From contig NZ_JALPVJ010000009.1 in assembly GCF_023544445.1 (NCBI RefSeq), positions 1-64,000 on the forward strand: a DNA stretch of 64,000 nt, given 5' to 3'. This DNA comes from Actinoplanes sp. M2I2. Lineage in GTDB: Bacteria; Actinomycetota; Actinomycetes; Mycobacteriales; Micromonosporaceae. Below, piece after piece: positions 26,831-33,839 of the stretch (positions are counted from its first letter, which is position 1; each line of letters starts with the position of its first letter). A program made the translations under genes and the position numbers. The notes beneath the pieces were generated by a model. That model saw only the letters and a program-made list of their open reading frames with translations. It had not been told where the DNA came from and did no database searches.

Positions 26831-27871
26831 GTGACGAACGGCGACCACGACGACGAGCAGGATCCTCTGCTTGTGCGGCCGTTCGTGCTGCGCGAGCCGG
26901 GCACGCCCGACGATGACGAGTCGACGCAGACCTGGCCCGCGGCGGGCAACCCGCCACCGGATCAGCCGATCGGCGGTCAGCCGCACGATCAGACGACCGG
27001 CAACCGGCCGCCGGGCGATGCCGATGCGCCCACCGCGGTCTTCCACCTGCCGTTCCGCCGCCACGCCGCCGCGTCCGCCCCGGCTTCCACCAACCGGCGC
27101 CGACGGCTGATCGTCCTGGCCGGCACTGCTGCCGTCGTGGTGCTGGGCGCCTCGGCGGCCGGCTTCGCGGCGCTGCGCGACGACGTCCGGCCGTCGGTCA
27201 CCACGGGGCTGCCCGGCGGTCCGTTGCCCGCCGCGACGGCGCCGTTGACGTCCAGCGCCACCACGTCGGTGCCCGCCACGTCCGACGCCACCGGCGGTCG
27301 TCCCCGTGCCGGGGCGGCGACCCGGCCCAGCCCCTCGGCCGGCGCGAGCAGCTCCGCCTCGCCGTCCGCGGGCACCAGCTCCCCCACCGTGCCGACCGGC
27401 AGCCCGTCCGCCGGTGAGCCGATCTCCCTCGTCCCGCCACCCACCGGCGACCAGACCCCGACAACAGGCGCTCCGGAGGGCATCGCGCCCTCGCCGCCGT
27501 CCACCGACCGGGTCGGGGTGGTCCGCGGCCAGAACAGTCTGTGCCTGGACCTCAACGGCGCGGTGCCGTTCGACGGCAACCACGTCCAGGTCTACGAGTG
27601 CAACAACACGATCGCCCAGAGCTGGACCCTGGCCACCGACGGCACGCTGCGGGTGCAGGGCAAATGCGCCCTGGCCGTCGGCGACAACTCGATCGAGGTC
27701 GTCACCTGCGACGGTCGCACCCCGGCCCAGTGGCGCGTCTCCGGCCAGCGCCTGATCAACGCAGCCACCAACACCTGCCTGACCGACCCGTCCGGCGGCG
27801 CCCGGGCGGGCACCGGTGTCACCGTCGCCACCTGCGCCGGCTCAGCCAGCCAACGCTGGTCCCTCCCCTGA
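26831..27871 (+). CDS. Membrane-anchored protein with ricin-type beta-trefoil (CBM13-like) domain
   Basis: 346 residues from a GTG. A disordered acidic N-terminus (1-90) lies inside the cell, followed by one membrane helix (about 95-115). A Ser/Thr/Pro/Ala-rich stalk (about 120-220) then leads to a C-terminal beta-trefoil lectin domain (about 225-346), so the topology is type II. The trefoil carries LCLDLNGAVPFDGNHVQVYECNNTIAQSWTL and the repeated CxD and QxW marks (QW at SWTL, QWRV, QRWSLP). It should bind a carbohydrate at the cell surface. No enzyme domain is present. Confidence 0.8.
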   Translation: MTNGDHDDEQDPLLVRPFVLREPGTPDDDESTQTWPAAGNPPPDQPIGGQPHDQTTGNRPPGDADAPTAVFHLPFRRHAAASAPASTNRRRRLIVLAGTAAVVVLGASAAGFAALRDDVRPSVTTGLPGGPLPAATAPLTSSATTSVPATSDATGGRPRAGAATRPSPSAGASSSASPSAGTSSPTVPTGSPSAGEPISLVPPPTGDQTPTTGAPEGIAPSPPSTDRVGVVRGQNSLCLDLNGAVPFDGNHVQVYECNNTIAQSWTLATDGTLRVQGKCALAVGDNSIEVVTCDGRTPAQWRVSGQRLINAATNTCLTDPSGGARAGTGVTVATCAGSASQRWSLP

Positions 27872-28010
27872 CACCACGCCCTGAAGCGGACGGACCAGAC
27901 GGCGGCCCGCCGCTCAGCGACCGTGGGGAACGCGGCCGTGACCAGCTCCGACGCGCCCGGCCGCCGACGCATAGCAGACTACCCAGGCGACGACTCGCGG
28001 TCAGGCCACC

Positions 28011-28154
28011 GTTCCATCCGAGCGCTGTTCCATCCGAGCGCTGTTCCATCCGAGCGCCGCTCCATCCGAGCGCCGTTCCATCCGAGCGCCGCTCCATCCG
28101 AGCGCCGCTCCATCCGAGCGCCGTTCCATCCGAGCGCCGTTCCATCCGAGCGCC
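28011..28154. repeat. 16-bp tandem repeat, nine copies
   Basis: Nine head-to-tail copies of GTTCCATCCGAGCGCC, differing at two positions (T/C at position 3 and T/C at the end), start at 28011 and every 16 bases to 28139. The array ends three bases before the stop of the convergent FAD dehydrogenase. The period is not a multiple of three and there are no spacers, so it is neither coding nor CRISPR. The rest of the 286-base gap (27872-28010) holds nothing recognisable. Confidence 0.9.
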
Positions 28155-28157
28155 GCG

Positions 28158-29828
28158 TCAGAGGGATGCGGCCAGGTGGCGGCCGGCGGCCCGGCCGCTG
28201 AAGAGGCAGCCGCCCAGGAAGGTGCCTTCGAGGGCGTTGTAGCCGTGGACGCCGCCGCCGCCGAAGCCGGCTACCTCGCCCGCGGCGTACAGGCCGGGGA
28301 TGGGGTTGCCGTCGGCGGCCAGGGCGCGTGAGCTCAGGTCGGTCTGGATGCCGCCGAGCGTCTTGCGGGTCAGGATGTGCAGTTTGATGCCGATCAGCGG
28401 GCCGGCGGCCGGGTCGAGCAGGCGGTGCGGCGCCGCCGTGCGGCCGATGCGGTCGCCCAGGTAGCGGCGGGAGTTGTGGATTCCCTGGATCTGGGCGTCC
28501 TTGGCGTAGGGGTGGCCGATCTGGCGGTCGCGGGACTCGATCTGGGTCCTGATGCGGGCCGCGTCGAGCAGGGGCTCGTCGGTCAGTTTGTTCATGCCGG
28601 TGACCAGGTCGTCGAGGGTGGACGCGACGACGAAGTCGGCCCCCTTGCGCTTGAAGGCTTCCACGGGGGCGGGGGCGCCCTTGCCGAAGATGCGTTCGCG
28701 CAGGAAGGCCTTCTTGTCGCCCGAGGTGATGTCGGGGTTCTGCTCCGAGCCGGAGAGGGCGAACTCCTTCTCGATGATCTTCTGGGTGAGGATGAACCAG
28801 GAGTGGTCGTGCCCGGCCAGGTCCGGCGTCGTGCGCAGGTGCCGCAGGGTGCCCAGCGTGTCGTAGCCGGGCAGGCAGGGCGCGGGCAGGCGGCGGCCGA
28901 GGGCGTCGAACCACATCGACGACGGGGCGGGCAGGATGCGGATGCCGTGGGCGGGCCAGATGGGATTCCAGTTCTGGATGCCCTCGGTGTAGTGCCACAT
29001 GCGGTCGCGGTTGACCAGGCGGGCGCCGGCTTCGGCGGAGATCTCCAGCATGCGGCCGTCGACGTAGGCGGGCACGCCGGTGATCATGCGCCGGGGCGCC
29101 GAGCCGAGGCTGTCGGGCCAGTACTTGCGGACGAGGTCGTGGTTGCCGCCGATGCCGCCGGAGGCCACGACGACCGCCTGCGCCGTCAGGCTGAAATCGC
29201 CGGTGGTCTCGCGGCTGGACGGTTCACCCCGGGCGCCGTCCGCCGGCTCGAGGACCTTTCCGCGTACGCCGGTGACCGCGCCGTTCTCCACCACGAGCTC
29301 GTCGACCCGGTGGCGGTGGCGGAACGTGACGAGGCCCCGCGCGGCGGCGTCCTGGATGGACCGCACGAAGGGCGCGACCACCCCGGTCCCGGTTCCCCAG
29401 GTGACGTGGAAGCGCGGCACCGAGTTGCCGTGCCCGTCGGCGCGCAGGCTGCCGCGTTCGGCCCAGCCCACGGTGGGCAGCCACGACAGGCCGAGCGAGG
29501 ACAGCCAGGCCCGCTTCTCCCCGGCGGCGAACTCGACGTACGCCCGGGCCCATTTGACGCCCCAGGCGTCCTGGTCGCCGACGCGGTCGAAGCCGGCGCT
29601 GCCCTGCCAGTCGCTCCAGGCCAGGTCGACGGAGTCGGCCACCCGCATGCGGCGCTGCTCGGGCGTGCCGACCAGGAAGAGGCCGCCGAAGGACCAGTAC
29701 GCCTGGCCACCCAGGTTGGCCGCGTTCTCCTGGTCCACGAGGATCACGTGCTTGCCGGCCGAGGTGAGCTCGTGTGCGGCGGCCAGCCCGGCGAGCCCGG
29801 CCCCGACGACGATGACGTCTGCGTCCAT
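28158..29828 (-). CDS. FAD-binding dehydrogenase (fumarate reductase/3-ketosteroid dehydrogenase-like)
   Basis: A 556-residue flavoprotein. The N-terminal VIVVGAGLAGLAAAHELTSAGKHVILVDQ is the FAD-binding fold. GGQAYWSFGGLFLVGTPEQRRM near residue 40 is a hallmark of this actinobacterial dehydrogenase branch. VVVASGGIGGNHDLVRKYWP near residue 222 and the C-terminal GLYAAGEVAGFGGGGVHGYNALEGTFLGGCLFSGRAAG (second flavin contact) complete it. It is related to succinate/fumarate and ketosteroid dehydrogenases, but the substrate is unknown. The ATG is supported by the fold starting at residue 3. Its end abuts the 16-bp repeat array. Confidence 0.88.
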   Translation of the reverse strand: MDADVIVVGAGLAGLAAAHELTSAGKHVILVDQENAANLGGQAYWSFGGLFLVGTPEQRRMRVADSVDLAWSDWQGSAGFDRVGDQDAWGVKWARAYVEFAAGEKRAWLSSLGLSWLPTVGWAERGSLRADGHGNSVPRFHVTWGTGTGVVAPFVRSIQDAAARGLVTFRHRHRVDELVVENGAVTGVRGKVLEPADGARGEPSSRETTGDFSLTAQAVVVASGGIGGNHDLVRKYWPDSLGSAPRRMITGVPAYVDGRMLEISAEAGARLVNRDRMWHYTEGIQNWNPIWPAHGIRILPAPSSMWFDALGRRLPAPCLPGYDTLGTLRHLRTTPDLAGHDHSWFILTQKIIEKEFALSGSEQNPDITSGDKKAFLRERIFGKGAPAPVEAFKRKGADFVVASTLDDLVTGMNKLTDEPLLDAARIRTQIESRDRQIGHPYAKDAQIQGIHNSRRYLGDRIGRTAAPHRLLDPAAGPLIGIKLHILTRKTLGGIQTDLSSRALAADGNPIPGLYAAGEVAGFGGGGVHGYNALEGTFLGGCLFSGRAAGRHLAASL

Positions 29829-29862
29829 GGCCCGGGAATGTACCGGAGATGCTGAGGAAGTT

Positions 29863-30438
29863 TCAGCTTCCGGCCGGCGCCGGCGCCGCCAGGGAGCGCA
29901 GGCCGGTGAAGCATTCCCGCATGTGGTCGACCAGCGGGCCGTCGGCCGGGTCGGTCATCCAGCGGGCGAACGCCACCTTGAAGGCGGCCACGCCGGCTTC
30001 GGCGGCCAGGGCGGCGGCCGGGTCACCGAGGCCGCGTTCGCGCAAGGCCGACGCCAGCGCGGCAGCCACTCTGTCCAGTTTGGCCAGTTCCCGCTCCTGC
30101 AGGGCCGGGTTGGCGTCGATCACGCGCTGCCGCTGCCGCGAGTAGGCGACGGGCGGGAAGTACTCGGCCGCGGCCCGGTCGAAGGCGGCGGCGACCGAGG
30201 CGACACCGGGTGGCTCGGACGACGAGGCGACCGACGCGACCAGCATCTCGTGGAGGCGCTCCGATCCCGCGAAGAGGACTTCCCGCTTGTCGGTGAAGTG
30301 GCGGAAAAACGTGCGCTCGGTCAGGCCGGCCCGTTCGGCGATCTCGGCGACGGTCGTCCGGTCGAAGCCGCGTTCGGCGTACAGCTCCATCGCCGCCTGG
30401 CGGAGGCGGGACTGCGCGTTCGGCTCCCATCGGCCCAT
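29863..30438 (-). CDS. TetR/AcrR-family transcriptional regulator
   Basis: 191 residues from the ATG at 30438; in-frame starts up to 30474 would run into the probable operator region. The N-terminal HTH is clear: RLRQAAMELYAERGFDRTTVAEIAERAGLTERTFFRHFTDKREVLF (about 10-55). The C-terminal ligand domain is not diagnostic. It is divergent from an NAD(P)-dependent epimerase, and the gap between them holds a 7-3-7 palindrome plus further TGACAT half-sites. It most likely represses itself and the epimerase. Confidence 0.88.
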   Translation of the reverse strand: MGRWEPNAQSRLRQAAMELYAERGFDRTTVAEIAERAGLTERTFFRHFTDKREVLFAGSERLHEMLVASVASSSEPPGVASVAAAFDRAAAEYFPPVAYSRQRQRVIDANPALQERELAKLDRVAAALASALRERGLGDPAAALAAEAGVAAFKVAFARWMTDPADGPLVDHMRECFTGLRSLAAPAPAGS

Positions 30439-30485
30439 GCCTCCATCGTAGGCGACGGCAGTTCCTGACATCACAGGGCAAGACT

Positions 30486-30502
30486 ATGTCAGTCGCTGAC
30501 AT
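30486..30502. promoter_or_regulatory. Perfect palindrome ATGTCAG-n3-CTGACAT (probable TetR operator)
   Basis: The two 7-base arms match perfectly around TCG. Additional TGACAT half-sites lie near 30468 and 30526. The position between the divergent TetR and epimerase genes suits control of both. Confidence 0.65.
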
Positions 30503-30591
30503 CATGGTGTTACGGTGACGACAGTGGCTGACATCGCAACCGCGGTGGGAGCCGACATCGCTGCTTCGCATTGAGTGAGGAAGGAACTGCC

Positions 30592-31470
30592 ATGCGCGTA
30601 TTCGTCACCGGCGCCTCCGGCTGGATCGGGTCGGCCGTCGTGCCGGAACTGCTCGCCCACGGCCACGAGGTGACCGGCCTGGCCCGCTCCGACGCGTCGG
30701 CCGAGCGGCTCACCGCCGGCGGCGCCCGGGTTCTGCGCGGCGACCTCGACGCCCTGGAGATCCTGCGCGAGGGCGCCAGGACCCACGACGCCGTCATCCA
30801 CCTGGCCTTCGTGCACGACTTCAGCGACTTCGCCGGATCGCTGCGCAAGGACCGCGCCGCCATCGACGCGATCGGCGACGCCCTCGAGGGCACCGGCCGC
30901 CCGTTCGCGATCGCCTCGGGCACGCTCGGCCTGACCCCGGGCCGGGTGGCCACCGAGCGGGACCGGCCCGACCCGGCCACGGCCCACCCGCGCCAGCAGT
31001 CGGCCGCCGCGGCCCTCGCGCTGGCCGATCGGCAGGTGAAGCCACTCGTCGTCCGCCTGGCTCCGACCGTGCACGGCGAGGGCGACCACGGCTTCGTCGC
31101 GGCGCTCGTCAAGGCCGCCCGCGAGCGTGGCGTCGCGGGCTACGTCGGCGCCGGCGACAATCGCTGGACGGCCGTGCACCGGCAAGACGCCGCCGCCCTC
31201 TTCCGCCTGGCCATCGAGCAGGCTCCCGCCCAGGCCGTGCTGCACGGGGTCGCCGAGGAGGCGATCACCGCTCGCGAGATCGCCGACGCGATCGGCCGGG
31301 GCCTCGGCATGCCCACCGCCCCGTCGGCCGTGGAGGACCTCGGCTGGGTCGGACCGATGTTCGCCGCCGACAGCCCGGCCTCCAGCACGCTGACCCGCGA
31401 ACTCCTCGGCTGGAAGCCCGCCGGCCCCACACTGATCGACGACCTGGACGCTGGTTACTACTTCACATAA
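30592..31470 (+). CDS. NAD(P)-dependent epimerase/dehydratase (extended SDR)
   Basis: A 292-residue Rossmann-fold enzyme. MRVFVTGASGWIGSAVVPELLAHGHEVTGLARS carries the GxxGxxG cofactor loop, and the ARSD turn after strand 2 suggests NADP(H). The usual extended-SDR YxxxK is not clear: the stretch after IASGTLGL reads ERDRPDPATAHPRQQSAAAALAL. This places it in an atypical branch, as for many NAD(P)H-binding SDRs in TetR divergons. The ATG is chosen for the AAGGA ribosome site and the fold start. A strong hairpin follows. It is probably repressed by the adjacent TetR protein. Confidence 0.82.
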   Translation: MRVFVTGASGWIGSAVVPELLAHGHEVTGLARSDASAERLTAGGARVLRGDLDALEILREGARTHDAVIHLAFVHDFSDFAGSLRKDRAAIDAIGDALEGTGRPFAIASGTLGLTPGRVATERDRPDPATAHPRQQSAAAALALADRQVKPLVVRLAPTVHGEGDHGFVAALVKAARERGVAGYVGAGDNRWTAVHRQDAAALFRLAIEQAPAQAVLHGVAEEAITAREIADAIGRGLGMPTAPSAVEDLGWVGPMFAADSPASSTLTRELLGWKPAGPTLIDDLDAGYYFT

Positions 31471-31520
31471 GCCCTGAACCAGATGACCAGCATTGTCAGC
31501 GGCCCCTAGCGGCTCGAGGC

Positions 31521-31553
31521 GAGGAGCCCGGCGGCTGTGCGGCCGGGCTCCTC
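31521..31553 (+). terminator. 12-bp hairpin terminator after the epimerase
   Basis: GAGGAGCCCGGC (31521-31532) pairs perfectly with GCCGGGCTCCTC (31542-31553) around a 9-base loop, 50 bases past the epimerase stop and before the next gene. Confidence 0.75.
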
Positions 31554-31596
31554 GATTCCGCCTCCGTCGTCCGGCGCCGTCGCCGACGATGGGGGC

Positions 31597-33027
31597 ATGC
31601 GTCCGCTGTTCCGGGTCGAGACGAGCGTGCCGGCCGCCGGCCTGGTCACGTTCCTGCTGGTCTTCGGCGTTCTCGGTGGTCCTTCGGACCCGGCCCCGGC
31701 GGCCCGGTGGGTCGGCCTGGGCGTCCTGCTGGCTCCGGCGATCATGGTGTACGCCCATCGGGGCGCGGCGGCCTGGGCGGGCATCCTCGGCGCGGTGCTG
31801 TGGACCCCGCTCGCGACCGGCTTCGCGACGGTCCTCACCACGTGGGCGTACGCGGCCGTGGCCCTCCTCGTCGCCCGCCTCGACACTTCCCCGGCCCCGC
31901 TGCCCGTCCCGCACCGGCGCCCGCCGGCCCCGTACGCCCTGCCGCACGTCGCCGCCCCGGCCGAGGTGGGCGGCTTCGCGCTGCTGGTCGCGTCCGCGGC
32001 CGGGGTGATCTGGGTGGGCGTCGACGACGCGGCCGTGCCCTGGCTGGCCGCCACGATCGCCGCCTTCGGCCTGGGCTGCGCGCTGCTCACCCGGGCCGTC
32101 CGGGCCCAGGCCGCCCTGCGCCGGCTGTTCGGCGTGCCGCAGCCGGTGCACGCGGTGCGCGCCGTCGAGCAGGAGGGGTACGTCCACGTGCTGCTCCCGG
32201 CCGAGGACGGGCGCACGGCCCGCGAGTTCGCGTTCGACGTCGCCGAGCCGGAGCCCCGGCACGACGAGGACGACGTGCACACCGAGGCCGCGGTCCTCTA
32301 CGGCGATCCCCGGCCCGGGTCGTGGTGCGCGCTCGAGGTCGGCGACCGCCTCCATGTGCCGGTCGGGCCGGTCGGCGAGGTGATCGAGGTGCCCTACGAC
32401 GTGGTCGAGGGGCTGCCGCGCGAGATCGAGGACGACGAGGAGCAGCTGGTCGACCCCGAGGCGCTGCGCCCGGCCGACCGGGACGCGGACGCCTTCCAGC
32501 CCCGCGAGCACCGCATCTCGCCGCGGCGGGCCTGGACGGCGACGATCGCGATCGGCCTCGGCGCCGCCCTGGGCCTGGCCGAGCTGGCGCAGCTGGCCGG
32601 ACTGCCGCGGGAGGCGCTGATCGCCACGGCCGCGGTCGCCGGGGCGGCCGGGTACGAGTACGGGTGGCGCTCCCAGCTGCGGCCCCGGCTGCGCTGGCAC
32701 GCGGGTGGCCTGGCCGCGGTCGGCTTCCGCGAGAGCACCCGGCAGCCGTGGGCCACCGACAGCGCGATCGTGCACGACGACGAGGGCACGGTGGTGCTGA
32801 CCGCCGGTGAGGCCGTGCTGAACGTGCCGGTGCCGGCGCCCTGGCCCGCGCGGTCCCACCAGCGCAGCGCCGACGAGCTGGTGGCCGCGCTGCGCGACAC
32901 CCGCATCCGGGCGCTCGAGATGAGCCCGCTGCCCCCGCCGCCGCTGATCGAGCCGCCCCGCCGGCCGGTCGCGCTCCTGGTGGCCTGGGCGGTTTCCGTT
33001 GCCGCGACGACACTGATCGTCAATTGA
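31597..33027 (+). CDS. Membrane protein of unknown function
   Basis: 476 residues, not recognised. About four membrane helices lie in the first 170 residues, followed by a soluble region rich in Asp/Glu (about 190-300, including a beta-rich EEGYVHVLLPAEDGRTAREFAFDVAE stretch). There is a second pair of helices around 320-355, a further soluble segment and a last helix at the C-terminus (about 458-474). A frame upstream to 31537 is open, but it runs into the terminator loop region, so the ATG at 31597 is preferred. It lies just before the xanthine-dehydrogenase-type genes in the same direction; the TAGCGT promoter between them suggests a separate transcript. Confidence 0.6.
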   Translation: MRPLFRVETSVPAAGLVTFLLVFGVLGGPSDPAPAARWVGLGVLLAPAIMVYAHRGAAAWAGILGAVLWTPLATGFATVLTTWAYAAVALLVARLDTSPAPLPVPHRRPPAPYALPHVAAPAEVGGFALLVASAAGVIWVGVDDAAVPWLAATIAAFGLGCALLTRAVRAQAALRRLFGVPQPVHAVRAVEQEGYVHVLLPAEDGRTAREFAFDVAEPEPRHDEDDVHTEAAVLYGDPRPGSWCALEVGDRLHVPVGPVGEVIEVPYDVVEGLPREIEDDEEQLVDPEALRPADRDADAFQPREHRISPRRAWTATIAIGLGAALGLAELAQLAGLPREALIATAAVAGAAGYEYGWRSQLRPRLRWHAGGLAAVGFRESTRQPWATDSAIVHDDEGTVVLTAGEAVLNVPVPAPWPARSHQRSADELVAALRDTRIRALEMSPLPPPPLIEPPRRPVALLVAWAVSVAATTLIVN

Positions 33028-33056
33028 GCGAAACAGATCGCGCGTAGCGTACGGAC

Positions 33057-33839
33057 GTGGACCTGAACACCGTCGCCGAAGTGATCAGCCCGGCCCGGGT
33101 GGGCCAGTGGCGGCCGGGTGACGCGTGGCTCGGCGGCGGCACGGCCCTGTTCGGCGAGCCGCGCCCCCACCTGACCCGGCTGCTCGACCTGACCACGGCC
33201 GGCTGGCCCGCGCTGACCTCGCGCGAGGACGGCCTGGAGGTGGCGGCCACGTGCACGATCGCCGAGCTGGCGGCCGGCGGTCACGACATCGTCGAGAAGT
33301 GCTGCCACGCGTTCCTGGCCTCTTTCAAGATCTGGAACGTGGCCACCGTCGGCGGCAATCTGTGCGCCGCGCTGCCGGCCGGGCCGATGATCGCCCTCGG
33401 CGCCGCGCTCGACGGCACCGTGCTGCTCCAGGGGCCGGACGGCGAACGGACCGTGCCGGTGGCCGGCTTCGTGACCGGGGACGGCGCCACCGTGCTGCGC
33501 GAGGGGGAACTGCTGCGCTCGATGTTCCTCCCGGCCGCGGCACTGCGCTCGCGCACCGCGTACCGCCAGGGGTCGCTGCACGCCCACGGCCGCTCGGGGG
33601 TGCTGGTGATCGGGCGCGCGACGACCGGCGGCGGCCTCGTCCTCACGGTGACCGCGGCGACGAAACGCCCCTACGTGCTGGTCTTCCCCTCGCCGCCGGC
33701 CGCCGAGCTGGTGCAGGGGGCGATCGCCGAACGGATACCGGACGACGCCTACGTCGACGACGTGCACGGGCTGCCGGTCTGGCGGCGGCATCTGACCCGG
33801 CTCTACGCGGAGCAGATCCGGGTGGAGCTGGCCCCATGA
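33057..33839 (+). CDS. FAD-binding subunit of a molybdopterin hydroxylase (CoxM/XdhB-like)
   Basis: 260 residues. The FAD subunit signatures of the xanthine dehydrogenase/CO dehydrogenase family are present: AWLGGGTALFG near residue 23 and ATVGGNLCAALPAGPMIALGAALDG near residue 95. It passes electrons from the iron-sulphur clusters to FAD. The GTG start is preceded by TAGCGT, which ends six bases upstream, so the transcript is probably leaderless. Its stop overlaps the start of the large gene by four bases (ATGA), so the two proteins should form one complex. Confidence 0.88.
   Translation: MDLNTVAEVISPARVGQWRPGDAWLGGGTALFGEPRPHLTRLLDLTTAGWPALTSREDGLEVAATCTIAELAAGGHDIVEKCCHAFLASFKIWNVATVGGNLCAALPAGPMIALGAALDGTVLLQGPDGERTVPVAGFVTGDGATVLREGELLRSMFLPAAALRSRTAYRQGSLHAHGRSGVLVIGRATTGGGLVLTVTAATKRPYVLVFPSPPAAELVQGAIAERIPDDAYVDDVHGLPVWRRHLTRLYAEQIRVELAP

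Noticed and set aside
26309..26834. Overlapping plus-strand frames of 136 and 157 codons in the repeat region
   Set aside because: Made of repeated Gly/Arg/Ala units from the 24-bp array, with no ribosome site or family.
28011..28154. Possible CRISPR array
   Set aside because: The 16-bp units are directly adjacent with no unique spacers, and no cas genes are present.
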